Assembly (NCBI GenBank): GCA_004764695.1
Contig: SMSO01000031.1
Span: 5,699,261 to 5,763,260, forward strand
Length of the DNA: 64,000 bases
From: Schizochytrium sp. TIO01
Lineage: Eukaryota > Sar > Bigyra > Thraustochytrida > Thraustochytriidae
Direction of reading: 5' to 3'
Positions 11,034 through 21,644 of the stretch are shown piece by piece. Position numbers and translations under genes: made by a program. How positions within the stretch are numbered: the stretch's first letter is position 1; each line of letters starts with the position of its first letter. Under the pieces are notes generated by a model, which saw only the letters and a list, made by a program, of their open reading frames with translations, searched no databases and had not been told where the DNA came from.

Positions 11034-13550
11034 TATTAGTACATTTCACCGGTGCCTTCCGCGGCTTTTTTGGTTTACAAGGATGCATCTGCCAAGGCAT
11101 ACGTGTGTCAGAGCCTAAACATTCTTAAAGGCTCCAACTGTTCTTGGCAGGCCAGACTTTAAACTCTTGTTAAGCTATGTGAAGGCAAGACGAACAACTC
11201 AAGTACTACTACTACTCCTCCTGACGATGATGTTGATGATATAGCTCTGCGACTGTGCTGACCATGATACTTTTGATTGATGAACGAGAGCTGTGCGAAC
11301 AGCCCGCATTTGTTGCTTGCCTAGATTTCTTCTTCCCCCTTTTCTCTCTTTACATCACTTGCCCGCCCTCAAGTGTGTCCCATTTCCTCACTACAAAACT
11401 TTCTTCCGCTCATCTTACCTGCCTCATCTGCTCGAGTGTATTTCCTCCTATGAAGGCGAGCAGAACGGTCCTTCTATAAGGATCATCCCTAGTCAAGCGC
11501 CCATTTATTATATTTTACTACGTATTTTTCCTCTTCTCTCAACAATATGTCGCGGTTCCCATTCTCTAATCTTGCCTCTTGCAGAGTGATATCCTTGTCG
11601 AGCATCGCGGGTATTGACTAGCTTGGGCAACTAAACAAACGATGGACAACCATAATTCTGGACAACTATCTAGAGGTGTGGGAAGCTCCAACAAGATTAA
11701 GTTATTTTCAAAGAGGAAGGTAGTCCTGCCAACTGACTTGCATTTGGTGAACCCTTTCGTATGTTCAAGGTTGGCCTGTGGCAGGAGATGATTTAAACTC
11801 TTTTTCTATTTCCTCTTTACATCACAACGAGAAGAATCGAAGAAGCATAATACTTATATAAGGTGACAGTAGTTTTATTCATGGCACATGAGAAGTTGGC
11901 TTTGGGATCTCTCACTCTTTCGCTCGTTCGCGCTGAGCAGCCAGCTTTCAATCGCGCGCGCAGCCTGTAATCGCAGCTTCTAAGGACTGTCTGACAAGTA
12001 TTTTTTTTTTTTAAATTAATTTTCAACTTCGAAAAGTGCTTGATGATTTATAAAACTGATACTAATAAAAATTATCATTAATAAGAGAACCGGGCCGTGG
12101 CTGGTTCCAAGAGGCCTCTAAATCCCCGACAAATGTGAAAAAGATGCCGATGGATGAACTTAGAAAGCAACAAGTTATCTTCAATTGATTACAACTTTTC
12201 AAAGCCTTCAACATTCCTGGTTATTCATTATACTCCTGCATCATGGTAAAGGCTCTAAAGCAGGCAGATTGCAATTATGTGATGTAATCCCAATTCGCAC
12301 GGGACATTACGCACTCTGTAGCAATACTCGTCAAATCAACGGCGGTGGCAGAACGCACATGTTCGATTCCGATCGAGGACATTTATAGGATTTCTCACTA
12401 CCATGAGTATATATCAGTAAAGATTGATGCTCTGATGTTCTGATGTAGTACCTACTATTGCTTTAAACCATCGTAGAAAATGAAATTTATATTTGAATGA
12501 TTCGCAGATTTTAATTTTAATTTTTAAAAACGAAGATCAAACAAAGCTTTCTTCTCGTTCTACATTCACGCGAGGGAACCCATCTGTATCTTGGGATAAT
12601 TTACCACCACTTTAGAGACAAATGAAAATAACAAAACAATTTATGAGGAGCGGCCCACTGAAGTGGTAGTAACGACTTTATTTGGGCGGATTTTGCTATT
12701 ACGAGGACACAGACAATATAACAAACCTATGCGACAGAGCCTTGCGCCAAATTGAGTGTGGTTATTAACAATGCAGCCCTCCATAGTCATCTTCAGAAAA
12801 CGTGAATTCTTTAAAAATTTCAAAAGATGGTGAATTTATTTTTATTTTATTGTTTGAATTTGGTTTCAAAATCACCCGCATGAACCCCGAAAATGGAAAG
12901 TAAATTTTTATTTGATTTTCCCTTTTTCTTTCCTTTTAAAACAAAAGAATCAGTATTCTAACTTTTAATCTATTATAATTTTTTCAAACATGACAAAAGT
13001 CTTTGCTTCGCTGTAATTCTTGGGCAGCGTAGCGCAAACCAACATTTTATTCTCCATCTTACATCACGCGTTTGTTTCTAATCCAATACAGAATTGCCTT
13101 CGCACAATCAACTTATACCAAAATAATGAGTAACTTGTGGGTTACTTACTATACAGCTCGATTGGGAATGCGCCTCATTTGAAAAGTAGAACGATGGTCC
13201 ACGAAATTGCCCGAGGAAAGGTTTTTAAATTTGTAATTTACTGGTAGACCTGTAATTTTCAAAAGGAAAAGAAAAGAGAAAAAGTAATGTTTGTTTTATC
13301 TTATCATAGAAGAAAAAATTAAGAATAAAATTATCAAGAACAAGGACGAAAAGCTGCGTCCTTCGCAATAATGGCTTGGTAGTACTTTACAGCAGCAACA
13401 ACTGCTTCTTCGAAGGCACTCATGCATTAGTGCGCCTCGACCTAATAACTGACAGTGACATAAATTTTCGCGATCTCTGCGCAGCTCGTCAGGTCTCCTT
13501 CCTTTGCGATACTGACGCAGATATCTAGGGAATTTCATAATCATTAAAGC
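11034..13550. other. Interval between convergent genes, no gene seen
   Basis: It lies between the 3' ends of the dioxygenase-like gene (+) and the SAM-domain gene (-). The DNA becomes strongly AT-rich after about 11800. It contains only short non-conserved frames, a T-run near 12001-12012 and A/T-rich patches. I see no tRNA, no repeat family and no coding signal. Confidence 0.5.
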
Positions 13551-15902
13551 TTATCGCGGAGCAGGAAAGCGACGCTTGCGCATCGCAGTAACAATTTTTT
13601 CGCGGGGGCCAAGCTTGGCAATACCAAGCTCGCGCAGAGTGTCGCGCAGCGAGGGCTCGTCCTCGGACATTTCCTCCAAAAGATCCAGATCTACCTGCTC
13701 TGCACGGAAGGCGGGGAGATATTCAGATAAATGCAACTCTTCGAGAAGCTGAGCTAGTGCATCTGGTTGCTCGCGCGAAGGCGCACCTGAACTGCCACCA
13801 GTAGCACTGCTCGATACAGATGCGGCACGTGACAAGCCAGACATCATTACATCTTGTTCTTCAAATGTATAGTTACACCGTAAAGACCAAGGAGTATTAG
13901 GACTCCAATCGATTAGACTCAGCTCAGCCACTGTGGTTGCCTTATAAGGCTCAACAAGAACTTCGCGTTTTAGCGGTGCCCCTGGCGTATGATCTTTAAG
14001 TGCAAGATTTGAAGACCCACTGAAGTCACTGCAGAATGTGACTTGTGTTGGTTTGCGCACTTCAAGCTTGTACCGAATACGCATGGGCTCACCAGGAATG
14101 CGCAGTGTTGTTAAGAATACGTTGGATGCAATCTCTTTACAGTCTGCTGAAGACTCATCTTTGTCAAACTCAGCTGGGTAATCATTCACAGGGGCCGGTG
14201 GAGCAGTCGGCAGCTTAACGTGGATAGGCGGCCTTATAATGTCCTCGCCATCGGGACCAATTCCACTTGAAGTGGAATTGTGACGCGGCTTGGATTTCCC
14301 AGGAGGTGGCATACTGCTAATGCCAACCGGATCAGCTTTAGCACTCTCCTCGCCAAGGCTGAGAGGTGCCAGATTCGGACGCCGACCTGCAAGAGATTCT
14401 GCATTAGATTTTCGATGGCCCGATGTAGTAGTAGGAGGCGAGGAAATGGGGGGCGCGGGGGGGAGCGCTTGAGGCGCTGAAGGTGCTGCAGGAGCAGGTG
14501 TTTTGGGGGCGCTTGGCTCTGGCGCTGGTGAAGGAGATGTTGCTGGAGAAGAAACGTGCTCTGGGAGTGTTGGCGCATGCCGATTCGGGATATGCGCTGC
14601 TGGTGCGCCTGATGCTGCACCTGATCTTGCAGCATTTGAACTACTGCTACTTGTGGCGTGTGTCTCACGAGACGATGATGCAACTGAGAAGGATCTTGGA
14701 GAACTTGTTGCTGTAAGACTTGGAGCCTCGCGCGACGGCGGCATTACACTAGAAGAAACACGAGGGTCCATGGTGACTGAGCCAGGTGCTCGAGGTGCCT
14801 CATCTTCATCAAGTATACCTTGGGAATTCCGTTCCACATGAACGACATTTATCTTGGCATTGTTGTCCTCCTCGGCAATGTCGAGAGACGACACCTGCTC
14901 AGTGATGGCATCAACCGCAGCATTAGCTGAGGATGACGCATCCTCCGTGGCACCAGAACCTGGCGAAGACGAAAACGTTGGTGGTTTAGGTGATCTCTCC
15001 GTCCACGAGAACTTGCACTTTAGTGACCATGGCTTGCCCGGCTGGGTGACGAGCACTGTGCCAACATCCACGCGGTCCCAAGGTTGAACTACTGTGCGCA
15101 CGGATGTTTCTCCATCGCGAAGGGACATGTTTGTACTGAATGAGCAATCAAGGCGAAAGTCAATAACTGAATTTTTAGAGCAGGCCAGCTGGTACCTAAA
15201 GGCGTCAGCACCACCAGCGTCTGTGCGGGTGGTGATGAGCACAATACCAGGGCTGAGTTCTCGGCGCTCCGGCTTCCCTAATACAGGACGGTCAGCCATT
15301 TCCTCAGACCATTGAAACTTGCATTTTAATTTCCACTGCAACATGGGATTTATCACCTGAAGGTACCCTACCTGGGCAGTGGACTCTGGCTCGACCACTG
15401 TGCGAAGCTTTAAACCACCCGTGGCTAGGTCCAAATTCTCACTTCCTGTGAAGTCCATCGTAAATACCACACGTTTCCGAACAGCAGAGCGCAGTGTGTA
15501 CTCAATTGCCGTCATGGACCTTCCCTTAGTCCACATGTCCGTGGTCTCGAGCACAATGCCGCTAGCCACCTCCTTGGCGGTGGTTTCCTTCTCTGTCCAT
15601 GTATATCTGCACTGCAAGGACCAAGGTTTAAGCTTGTCTACTACCGAGACCCTGCCTACGAGCGCTCGGTCCGTGTCGGCAGCTACACTGGTTTTTCGCA
15701 TAAGCCCGCTTCCATCGTGCAAGCGCAGATTTTCTGAGCCCGTGATGTCTACGAGAAAGACTACGTCGCGCCCAGAGCCTACACAGACATCATACTGAAA
15801 GCCCACGATTTTGTTGGAGGCCTCGGAGACCACGTCGCTCGTCACTAGTCGAACCAGCGGCGAGAGTTGCTCATCCTTTACTTCTACGGCACGCGTGGAC
15901 AT
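13551..15902 (-). CDS. Four-repeat, SAM-domain protein
   Basis: A 783-residue protein in a single open frame, starting at an ATG with a favourable A at -3. The first ~310 residues hold three consecutive ~100-residue repeats. Each has a core like DxTGSENLxL, then a VxP/VG segment and a WxLKCxFxWxE ending (for example PWSLKCKFSWTE). A fourth copy lies at about 585-690 (DFSGSSNLAL to PWSLRCNYTFEE). A Ser/Pro/Ala-rich, probably disordered linker of about 270 residues separates repeats three and four. Residues about 714-778 form a typical SAM domain (LHLSEYLPAF ... LRELGIAKLGPREKI), which usually mediates protein self-association or partner binding. I do not recognise a named family for the repeats; their pattern suggests a beta-sandwich, by inference. 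No signal peptide or membrane segment is visible, so it is probably a cytoplasmic scaffold. Confidence 0.8.
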   Translation of the reverse strand: MSTRAVEVKDEQLSPLVRLVTSDVVSEASNKIVGFQYDVCVGSGRDVVFLVDITGSENLRLHDGSGLMRKTSVAADTDRALVGRVSVVDKLKPWSLQCRYTWTEKETTAKEVASGIVLETTDMWTKGRSMTAIEYTLRSAVRKRVVFTMDFTGSENLDLATGGLKLRTVVEPESTAQVGYLQVINPMLQWKLKCKFQWSEEMADRPVLGKPERRELSPGIVLITTRTDAGGADAFRYQLACSKNSVIDFRLDCSFSTNMSLRDGETSVRTVVQPWDRVDVGTVLVTQPGKPWSLKCKFSWTERSPKPPTFSSSPGSGATEDASSSANAAVDAITEQVSSLDIAEEDNNAKINVVHVERNSQGILDEDEAPRAPGSVTMDPRVSSSVMPPSREAPSLTATSSPRSFSVASSSRETHATSSSSSNAARSGAASGAPAAHIPNRHAPTLPEHVSSPATSPSPAPEPSAPKTPAPAAPSAPQALPPAPPISSPPTTTSGHRKSNAESLAGRRPNLAPLSLGEESAKADPVGISSMPPPGKSKPRHNSTSSGIGPDGEDIIRPPIHVKLPTAPPAPVNDYPAEFDKDESSADCKEIASNVFLTTLRIPGEPMRIRYKLEVRKPTQVTFCSDFSGSSNLALKDHTPGAPLKREVLVEPYKATTVAELSLIDWSPNTPWSLRCNYTFEEQDVMMSGLSRAASVSSSATGGSSGAPSREQPDALAQLLEELHLSEYLPAFRAEQVDLDLLEEMSEDEPSLRDTLRELGIAKLGPREKIVTAMRKRRFPAPR

Positions 15903-16470
15903 TTTTTAAAATCGCTCAAGCCCTTTCACGTCAGCCCAATGCGCTCCGTGAGCTGCTCGCGTCTTTGCTTAGCTCGTTCGCTCGGCTCCTGCTAATCAGT
16001 AGCAATTCTTCTGCGCCTCAAGAAAGAAAGCCACGACCTCCACGCAGTTTCACCCCACCACGCTGAGATCGCTGCTTGTTAATATCGACTACTCTGCACC
16101 ACCGACACTCTTCAGCGCCTCGCGCGATCTTCTTAACGCGAGCGAAGGCGATAGTTTCTGGTCTTTTCAATCTTCATGATGATCGATCGTCCTTGCTCCC
16201 TTTGTCTCTTCTTCCATAGCTAAGTACCTAGCTAGCTAGCTACTTACTACTATGATTATTATCTTTTTGTTTCGACTTCCTCTTTATGCTACAGGAAGAA
16301 AGGAAGAAGCTGACTGCTAGTGAGAGGTAGTAGGTGCCTAGGTAGGTAGGCCTCGGTCAACAGCTTATCATAATTCCTATTTTTCATCATAAAAACATTG
16401 AAACTTTTTGCCAAAAACCTTGAGAATGGAAAAGGGCCCAGGTCTCTTCCACCTGATTGCTTCAACTCTC

Positions 16471-16518
16471 GCTTGCCTGCATGCCTGCTTACTTGCTTGC
16501 CTGCTTGCCTGCTCGCTT
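16471..16518. repeat. Imperfect CTTGCCTG repeat
   Basis: Degenerate tandem GCTTGCCTGC/GCTTACTTGC units. They create artefactual open frames on both strands. Confidence 0.8.
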
Positions 16519-17611
16519 GAAGATATTTCATCGAAATTCTTGTTTTGCCTCGTGGCTACTGAGGCATCTCTCACGGTTTCAGTCAGCGTCTGACAGGTCC
16601 TCAACGCCGGTCCGCTGCGAGTGAACCAGGCAGCAGACGTTTTATTTGTCGACGAGCAGCAACTCAAGGAGGAGCGTTGAGGATGGCCAACGCGGGCTCG
16701 ATCTGGAGGTGGCGGCAGAGAAGGAGAAGAAAGGTTTGGAATTATGGATTCGGGCTGACATTCATTTACATATGGACAGGCTAGAATTGAAGGAATTAAT
16801 GTGTCCCGCACTCTCATACGGATTCACTTAAGAGTTAAAGGCTCTAAGGTCTGACAGGATTGATTGGGTTGGAGCTTGGAGCTTGCCACTCGTGCACGAT
16901 GGTGGGGACCAACCAGCCTTTTGCAGGATCTCATGCTGAGGGGCTACCTAGGCACCTTGCCTTCCAACTACGAAATGCCGTCTCGGTGCCGGTGACAGCC
17001 AATCGGATACCTACAGCTTTGCTTGCAACTGCCGGGCTGTCTGTGTCAGCGTTGGTCTCCGAGACGCTTAATTCGTCGTCGATCGCGACGGTTGCTAAAA
17101 TCTAGGTCGAGCTGGCGTACATGTCTCCCTTGTGGATCCCTTGACAGTCGAATTGATCAACCCCACATTGGCACTGGTCGTTCTAATGCCACGAGGTGGT
17201 CTCAAAGGCCTCCTCAACGCCGTGGCAGCCATAATGAGCTGCTGCTGTAGCTCTCCCTCCGTAGCCATTGCACATCCGCCATCAGCAAGCAAGCAAGTTA
17301 ACGGAGGGAAGGAAGCATTGCTTTCGCGGATTCGACGACAGCTGGGACGCTCGTATGGTGAAAAACGAAGTGGCGCACCCCCACAAAGCAATCGAGAAGT
17401 TATTGAGTAAGTACCACGCAACGCCAACGCACGAGTTCGAAAAGCGAGCTCGCCATGGACAGCGAGCCCGGCTGGCACAGAACCAAAAGATAAACGCCAA
17501 GACGAAGGTCGAAACTACGCATAGTCTGGCGTGCGGTGCGGCAGAGGCGTCGAGCTAAATGATCCGTTTCGTGGGCTTCTCCCTCTTTCTTTCCAGTCTC
17601 CATTGAAGCAG

Positions 17612-17630
17612 CTACCTACCTACCTACCTA
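17612..17630. repeat. CTAC tetranucleotide repeat
   Basis: Nearly five perfect copies of CTAC. Related CTAG/TACC-rich patches occur at about 16220-16245 and 16330-16350. Confidence 0.85.
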
Positions 17631-18773
17631 GCCCACCTAGGAGTAGGCCTAAGATGGGTTCATATATATTCTACCATATGATCTTTTTCTATTCCTCTTT
17701 TGCTCTCTTTTCCTTCCAAAGGTAGTTTTCTAAGAAACAATAGATTTGCAAGTCACGAGACTGTTGCAAATGGCCTCGAAGAAAGACCAAGATCCTGGAA
17801 GGCTCGGCAGCTTCGAGAGGGTTTCAAAGACAGGCACCGCCTCGAGTTGACCTGGACTGCATGTGAACCCGTGCCGGCGATGAAGCTAAGAGGGAGCGAA
17901 TGAATGTTGGCTCTGAGCCAGCTCGCTCCAAGTTCTGTCGGGCCCATCTCCAGAAAAGAGAAGAAATATGATGAAAAACGGAGGAACCTGGAAAAGACAG
18001 GAAATCTCAATTACAAACTGATCATTGCAATGCGATTCCGACGGCCAGCCGCCTCGACACTGGATGTGGCGAGCCGCCTGGAGCCCGCGGAGACCACCTC
18101 TAGCTCCTGCATGGAATGACACCCTCTGGTGCATCTACGAGACGGTCGCAGGCAAAGGGTGGGTGGGTGAATTTTGAATTTGATGCAGTTTCGGGTTGAA
18201 TTCGTCGAGCTTTTGGCGGTAGTCACACTGGTGCCTTCTGGACATGCGGGGCACATCGATGCTGCTCTTCACGAGTATGAAGGCCGCTTCCGAAGATAGT
18301 TTTTCGTGGGTACAACCAGAAATAGAAGAAGCGCAGACGAGGCGGAGTCTCATATTTCGGGGAGCTGAGAAATCCAGGTCTCCAAGAAGGCAAAGCTTCG
18401 CCATCTCGCGTCACTGGCGTCTTCCGGTGAATTGCACCTCGAAGGAAGGTGGTTTTCCGCGGAACTACATCGCGCCTTCGCCGCCCAGTCAACCTCGTCG
18501 CGCGTTTCCATTCGAGCGCTGCGCTTCCTCGGATCCGTCATCATCTTGCATTTTCAAATTAGCGCTCTGTGGCACTCTGACTCATCTTCAAATCAATCGC
18601 ATCACTGCAATCCACTTGCGCAGCCATTTCTGCGACTGTATTGTTACTGCAATAAGTGAAGTATATATCTATAACCTAGTTGACTGCCTGTCATAAAGTA
18701 GAGAATAGCGAACCGCAAGTGAAGTATGTTAACGTCATTTGGCGCGCAGTAGAGTCACTATAATGCACCCCAT

Positions 18774-18804
18774 GTCCTATACTACACTTATATAGGTCCT
18801 ATAC
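18774..18804 (+). promoter_or_regulatory. Candidate core promoter: TATATA between two GTCCTATAC copies
   Basis: TATATA at 18789-18794 lies about 185 bases upstream of the ATG of the PH/DUF1336 gene. It is bracketed by two perfect copies of GTCCTATAC, at 18774-18782 and 18796-18804. The placement fits a core promoter with flanking factor sites, but this is inference from position and sequence only. Confidence 0.3.
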
Positions 18805-18977
18805 ACTGGGGGTTACAAAATCGGCGAAGCGCAGCGATTTGAATTCGCTCGGCGTCGATTGAAATTTGCTGCGTGAGCGGGGAAAGGATCGAGCCGAATC
18901 GAGAGGATCCGCAGATCTTGAACTGCGCAGGCATCGCGACCTTGGACAGGAAGCGTGTCGGGCGGAGGCTAGGCGCA

Positions 18978-21644
18978 ATGTCCTCTCGTGGCAGCGCCAT
19001 CGGTGGCGGGGAAGACGGCCTCAGCACCACCGCAAAGACGGATGCTGGCAACAACGCCGAGAGATCCAGGCCAGCATCGGCCAGGCTCGCGGAGCAGTCG
19101 CTCCGCGGAGCGCTCTCAGATACACCGCAGCTTGTGAACACATCTGTGGACGAGCTTCGCCACATGATGGAGGACCTCTTTGAGGAGAAACTGAAAGCCT
19201 TTGCCCAGCAACAGCAACAGAGCTCGACTCTATCAAGCGCAGCAGCATCAAACTTAGGCTCTCCAGCGAACTCGCAGCCAGCTTTAAGGCAGCGCGACAG
19301 TACAATGACAAGCGGTACAATCACAGCACATGGGAGCTTCAGATCTAATAGCTTCGATGAGGATGATGACGATGACGATGGCCTAATGCACAGCCCAGCA
19401 TCGAGGCCGCAATCTGGGATTTTCGAGGAGTCTAGCCAGCGCGTTGCCTCAAGAGCCGTGTCAGGTCGCACAGGAATGAGTTCAAACGTATCACTATCTA
19501 GCGGTGACGATGGTGAACGGTCACCACGTATTCCAGGTTCGCCCTCGAATGCAAGGGGACTCAAATCGTATTTGTCATCCTCTACAGCAGAGCCATCCAA
19601 CGCGATTCAGTCAGTGCTGAGTACCGTGAGTGCCACCTCAGCGCCCATTCGCAATTCAGGCACAGGAGAAGCGTATACTGAGAGCCCGTACATTTACGAC
19701 TGTGATCCGCGCGGCTGGATCTTGGCGGCAGGTCGTCTCGAAAAAAAGCGCGACGGAAGCTGGAAGGCTGGCTGGGGCAAGCGTTTTTTTGTGCTCACGA
19801 CCTCAACCTTATACTACTATCTTGTTCCCAAACGTGGTGGAAAAGGGGAGACTACCGCCTTGCTCGGCGACGAGCGTGGGCAGATCCGGATAGCGGATAT
19901 CCGTGGTATCTACAGTGAGAGACACAGCGAGGGATGCTTGATTCATCTGGAGTGTGAAGAGGTAAAAAAAAATAGTATGACTCAATCTTCCAACCCAAAC
20001 ATTGTCCTTCGTGCTAAGTCTTTGGAACTTGCAGACAAGTGGGTTGAACTGATGCGCCGTGCCCAGGCTCTGCTCAAACAGTCTTCTGATCATCACAAAA
20101 TCGGCGGTGGCACTCTTCTCGAAGGTTATGTTCCGGCTTCTATGTTTTCCGTTTTTGACCGTGAAAGGGATCCTGCAATCGAAGCATCAGTTAATGATGC
20201 TGTCACCTCTGAACTTAGCCACGAACTTGCACAGATTCAGTATGTTATTCATGAACACGTTCTCCCCATTGTGGAATCATCAAAGAATATTGTCAGGGGC
20301 GATGGCCAACGAGCAAGCCGCATTGATCCGTATTTTGCTCTCGCATGTCTTGTTGGTATTAATATGATTTGCTACATGGGACCATCCATGGGCAACATTT
20401 CTGTAGCCATGCTTCTTAACCTTGCCTTTCTGTCTTTTGTAGTGTACTATGAAAAACTTGCGAATGAGCATGACGCATCGGTATTTCGTTATAACAAGGC
20501 TATCAAGATTCTCCAGGGCAAGTTTGACCGCGTATCCCACTTTCTTAAGAACCCACAGCTGGTTGAATCTAGTGCCGAGCCAGGCTCACTTCAGTCATCG
20601 CCTATGATTCGCCCAGGCTCTCGCAAGTCTATAGGAGCGAGCTCCTTTGCTAGCGACTTCAGTGCAGCACCCTCAACCACTGTACAGCAAGACTTCGCTG
20701 GCGACAAGGCTGATGTTACGATGCCAAGTGTCGAAACGCCAACTATTCCAGAGGCCTCAGCTTCCGCGGAAGGGGCCTCGCCTGTCATTCGTAGCCCTTC
20801 TCCTTATGAGAAAAATGGCAAGCCTGCCGCCGGTCGCACAATGGACCAGGTTGATGAAGACGAGCAACAACAATGTACATGGTCGCCTTGTGATGCATCT
20901 ATTTTCAATATCCGTCAAGTTGGCTACAAGGTTAATAAATTAAAGGGACCTTCTGAGAGTGCTCTCTATGATCTTATTGGTATGGACTTTCTCAAAGGTG
21001 ATACACGTCTCGACGACATTCATACCATGATCAACATGCCGCCTCCTCGTCCATGTGACAATCTCGAGATGATCAAAAACGCAGGCTTGCCACGCATTGT
21101 CACAGTTAATATCCAGGTTCCGCTTAAAGCTCCGTCGGTCTTTGGAGGGGAAGATCCTGGTGTATCAGTTGTTTTTTACTTCTCAATTCGACCTGAAGTT
21201 GCAAAAGCTGCTGCAGAAGGCGAGGAAAGGCCAGAAATTCAGCTCTGGAAACGGTTTTACACAGAATTTGAGTATAATGAAGATATTCGTCGCCGCTTCA
21301 AAGGAATTGGTTTAGCTGCCAATATTGCAGAGTTGCCTATCCCAAAGCGGCTTCACTCCTTGAATGGCAAGCCCATCATTCTTTTTAAGTCAGCTCAAGT
21401 GCAACATGCCCAGCATGTTGAGGGTGGTGGCCTAGAGATTACTGTTATGGTTCATAAGTTTGGTATGATCGCACGGACCTTATTCAATCAGTTCCGTGAG
21501 ACAGCAGAAAACATCAAAATTCGGGCTGCCTTTCTTGTTCAAGGAGAAGAGGATTATGAACTTCCAGAATGTATTTTGGGTTGTGGCAAGATTACTCGCC
21601 TCAATTTTGATGCTGCCAAACACATTGATCATCTTGGCGCGTAA
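18978..21644 (+). CDS. PH and DUF1336 (EDR2-type) membrane protein
   Basis: 888 residues from the ATG at 18978. The frame is open upstream to about 18873 but only from a GTG, so the ATG is preferred. The N-terminus (about 1-245) is Ser/Gln-rich with an Asp run and probably disordered. A PH domain follows at about 247-365 (AGRLEKK, KRFFVLTTSTLYYY, then the helix with ADKWVELM) and should bind phosphoinositides. Two adjacent hydrophobic segments at about 450-468 and 473-491 look like a membrane hairpin. The C-terminal ~250 residues (from CTWSPCDASIFNIR through HRLNGKP-like and QFRETAENI-like motifs) match DUF1336, the C-terminal domain of plant EDR2. Plant EDR2 has a START domain between PH and DUF1336; here I see none, and the membrane hairpin occupies that place. 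The likely role is lipid sensing or transfer at a membrane contact or endosomal membrane. It appears to be a single exon. Confidence 0.82.
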   Translation: MSSRGSAIGGGEDGLSTTAKTDAGNNAERSRPASARLAEQSLRGALSDTPQLVNTSVDELRHMMEDLFEEKLKAFAQQQQQSSTLSSAAASNLGSPANSQPALRQRDSTMTSGTITAHGSFRSNSFDEDDDDDDGLMHSPASRPQSGIFEESSQRVASRAVSGRTGMSSNVSLSSGDDGERSPRIPGSPSNARGLKSYLSSSTAEPSNAIQSVLSTVSATSAPIRNSGTGEAYTESPYIYDCDPRGWILAAGRLEKKRDGSWKAGWGKRFFVLTTSTLYYYLVPKRGGKGETTALLGDERGQIRIADIRGIYSERHSEGCLIHLECEEVKKNSMTQSSNPNIVLRAKSLELADKWVELMRRAQALLKQSSDHHKIGGGTLLEGYVPASMFSVFDRERDPAIEASVNDAVTSELSHELAQIQYVIHEHVLPIVESSKNIVRGDGQRASRIDPYFALACLVGINMICYMGPSMGNISVAMLLNLAFLSFVVYYEKLANEHDASVFRYNKAIKILQGKFDRVSHFLKNPQLVESSAEPGSLQSSPMIRPGSRKSIGASSFASDFSAAPSTTVQQDFAGDKADVTMPSVETPTIPEASASAEGASPVIRSPSPYEKNGKPAAGRTMDQVDEDEQQQCTWSPCDASIFNIRQVGYKVNKLKGPSESALYDLIGMDFLKGDTRLDDIHTMINMPPPRPCDNLEMIKNAGLPRIVTVNIQVPLKAPSVFGGEDPGVSVVFYFSIRPEVAKAAAEGEERPEIQLWKRFYTEFEYNEDIRRRFKGIGLAANIAELPIPKRLHSLNGKPIILFKSAQVQHAQHVEGGGLEITVMVHKFGMIARTLFNQFRETAENIKIRAAFLVQGEEDYELPECILGCGKITRLNFDAAKHIDHLGA

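Larger units (their letters stand above)
15903..18977. other. Interval between divergent genes
   Basis: About 3 kb separating the 5' ends of the SAM-domain gene (-) and the PH/DUF1336 gene (+), so it should hold both promoters. It includes CTTGCCTG-type and CTAC repeats. Open frames occur on both strands, the longest being 150 codons at 18244-18696, but none shows domain motifs. I see no convincing gene. Confidence 0.5.

Noticed and set aside
16377-16817. A 146-codon minus-strand frame
   Set aside because: It runs through the CTTGCCTG repeat, which keeps several frames open by itself. The translation is low complexity.
18244-18696. A 150-codon ATG-initiated plus-strand frame
   Set aside because: No domain, no compositional coding signal, and competing frames of similar size on the opposite strand. 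It is probably chance in a GC-rich patch.
18873-18977. Extending the PH/DUF1336 protein upstream to 18873
   Set aside because: The frame is open there, but position 18873 is a GTG, which is not a normal nuclear start. The first ATG is at 18978.
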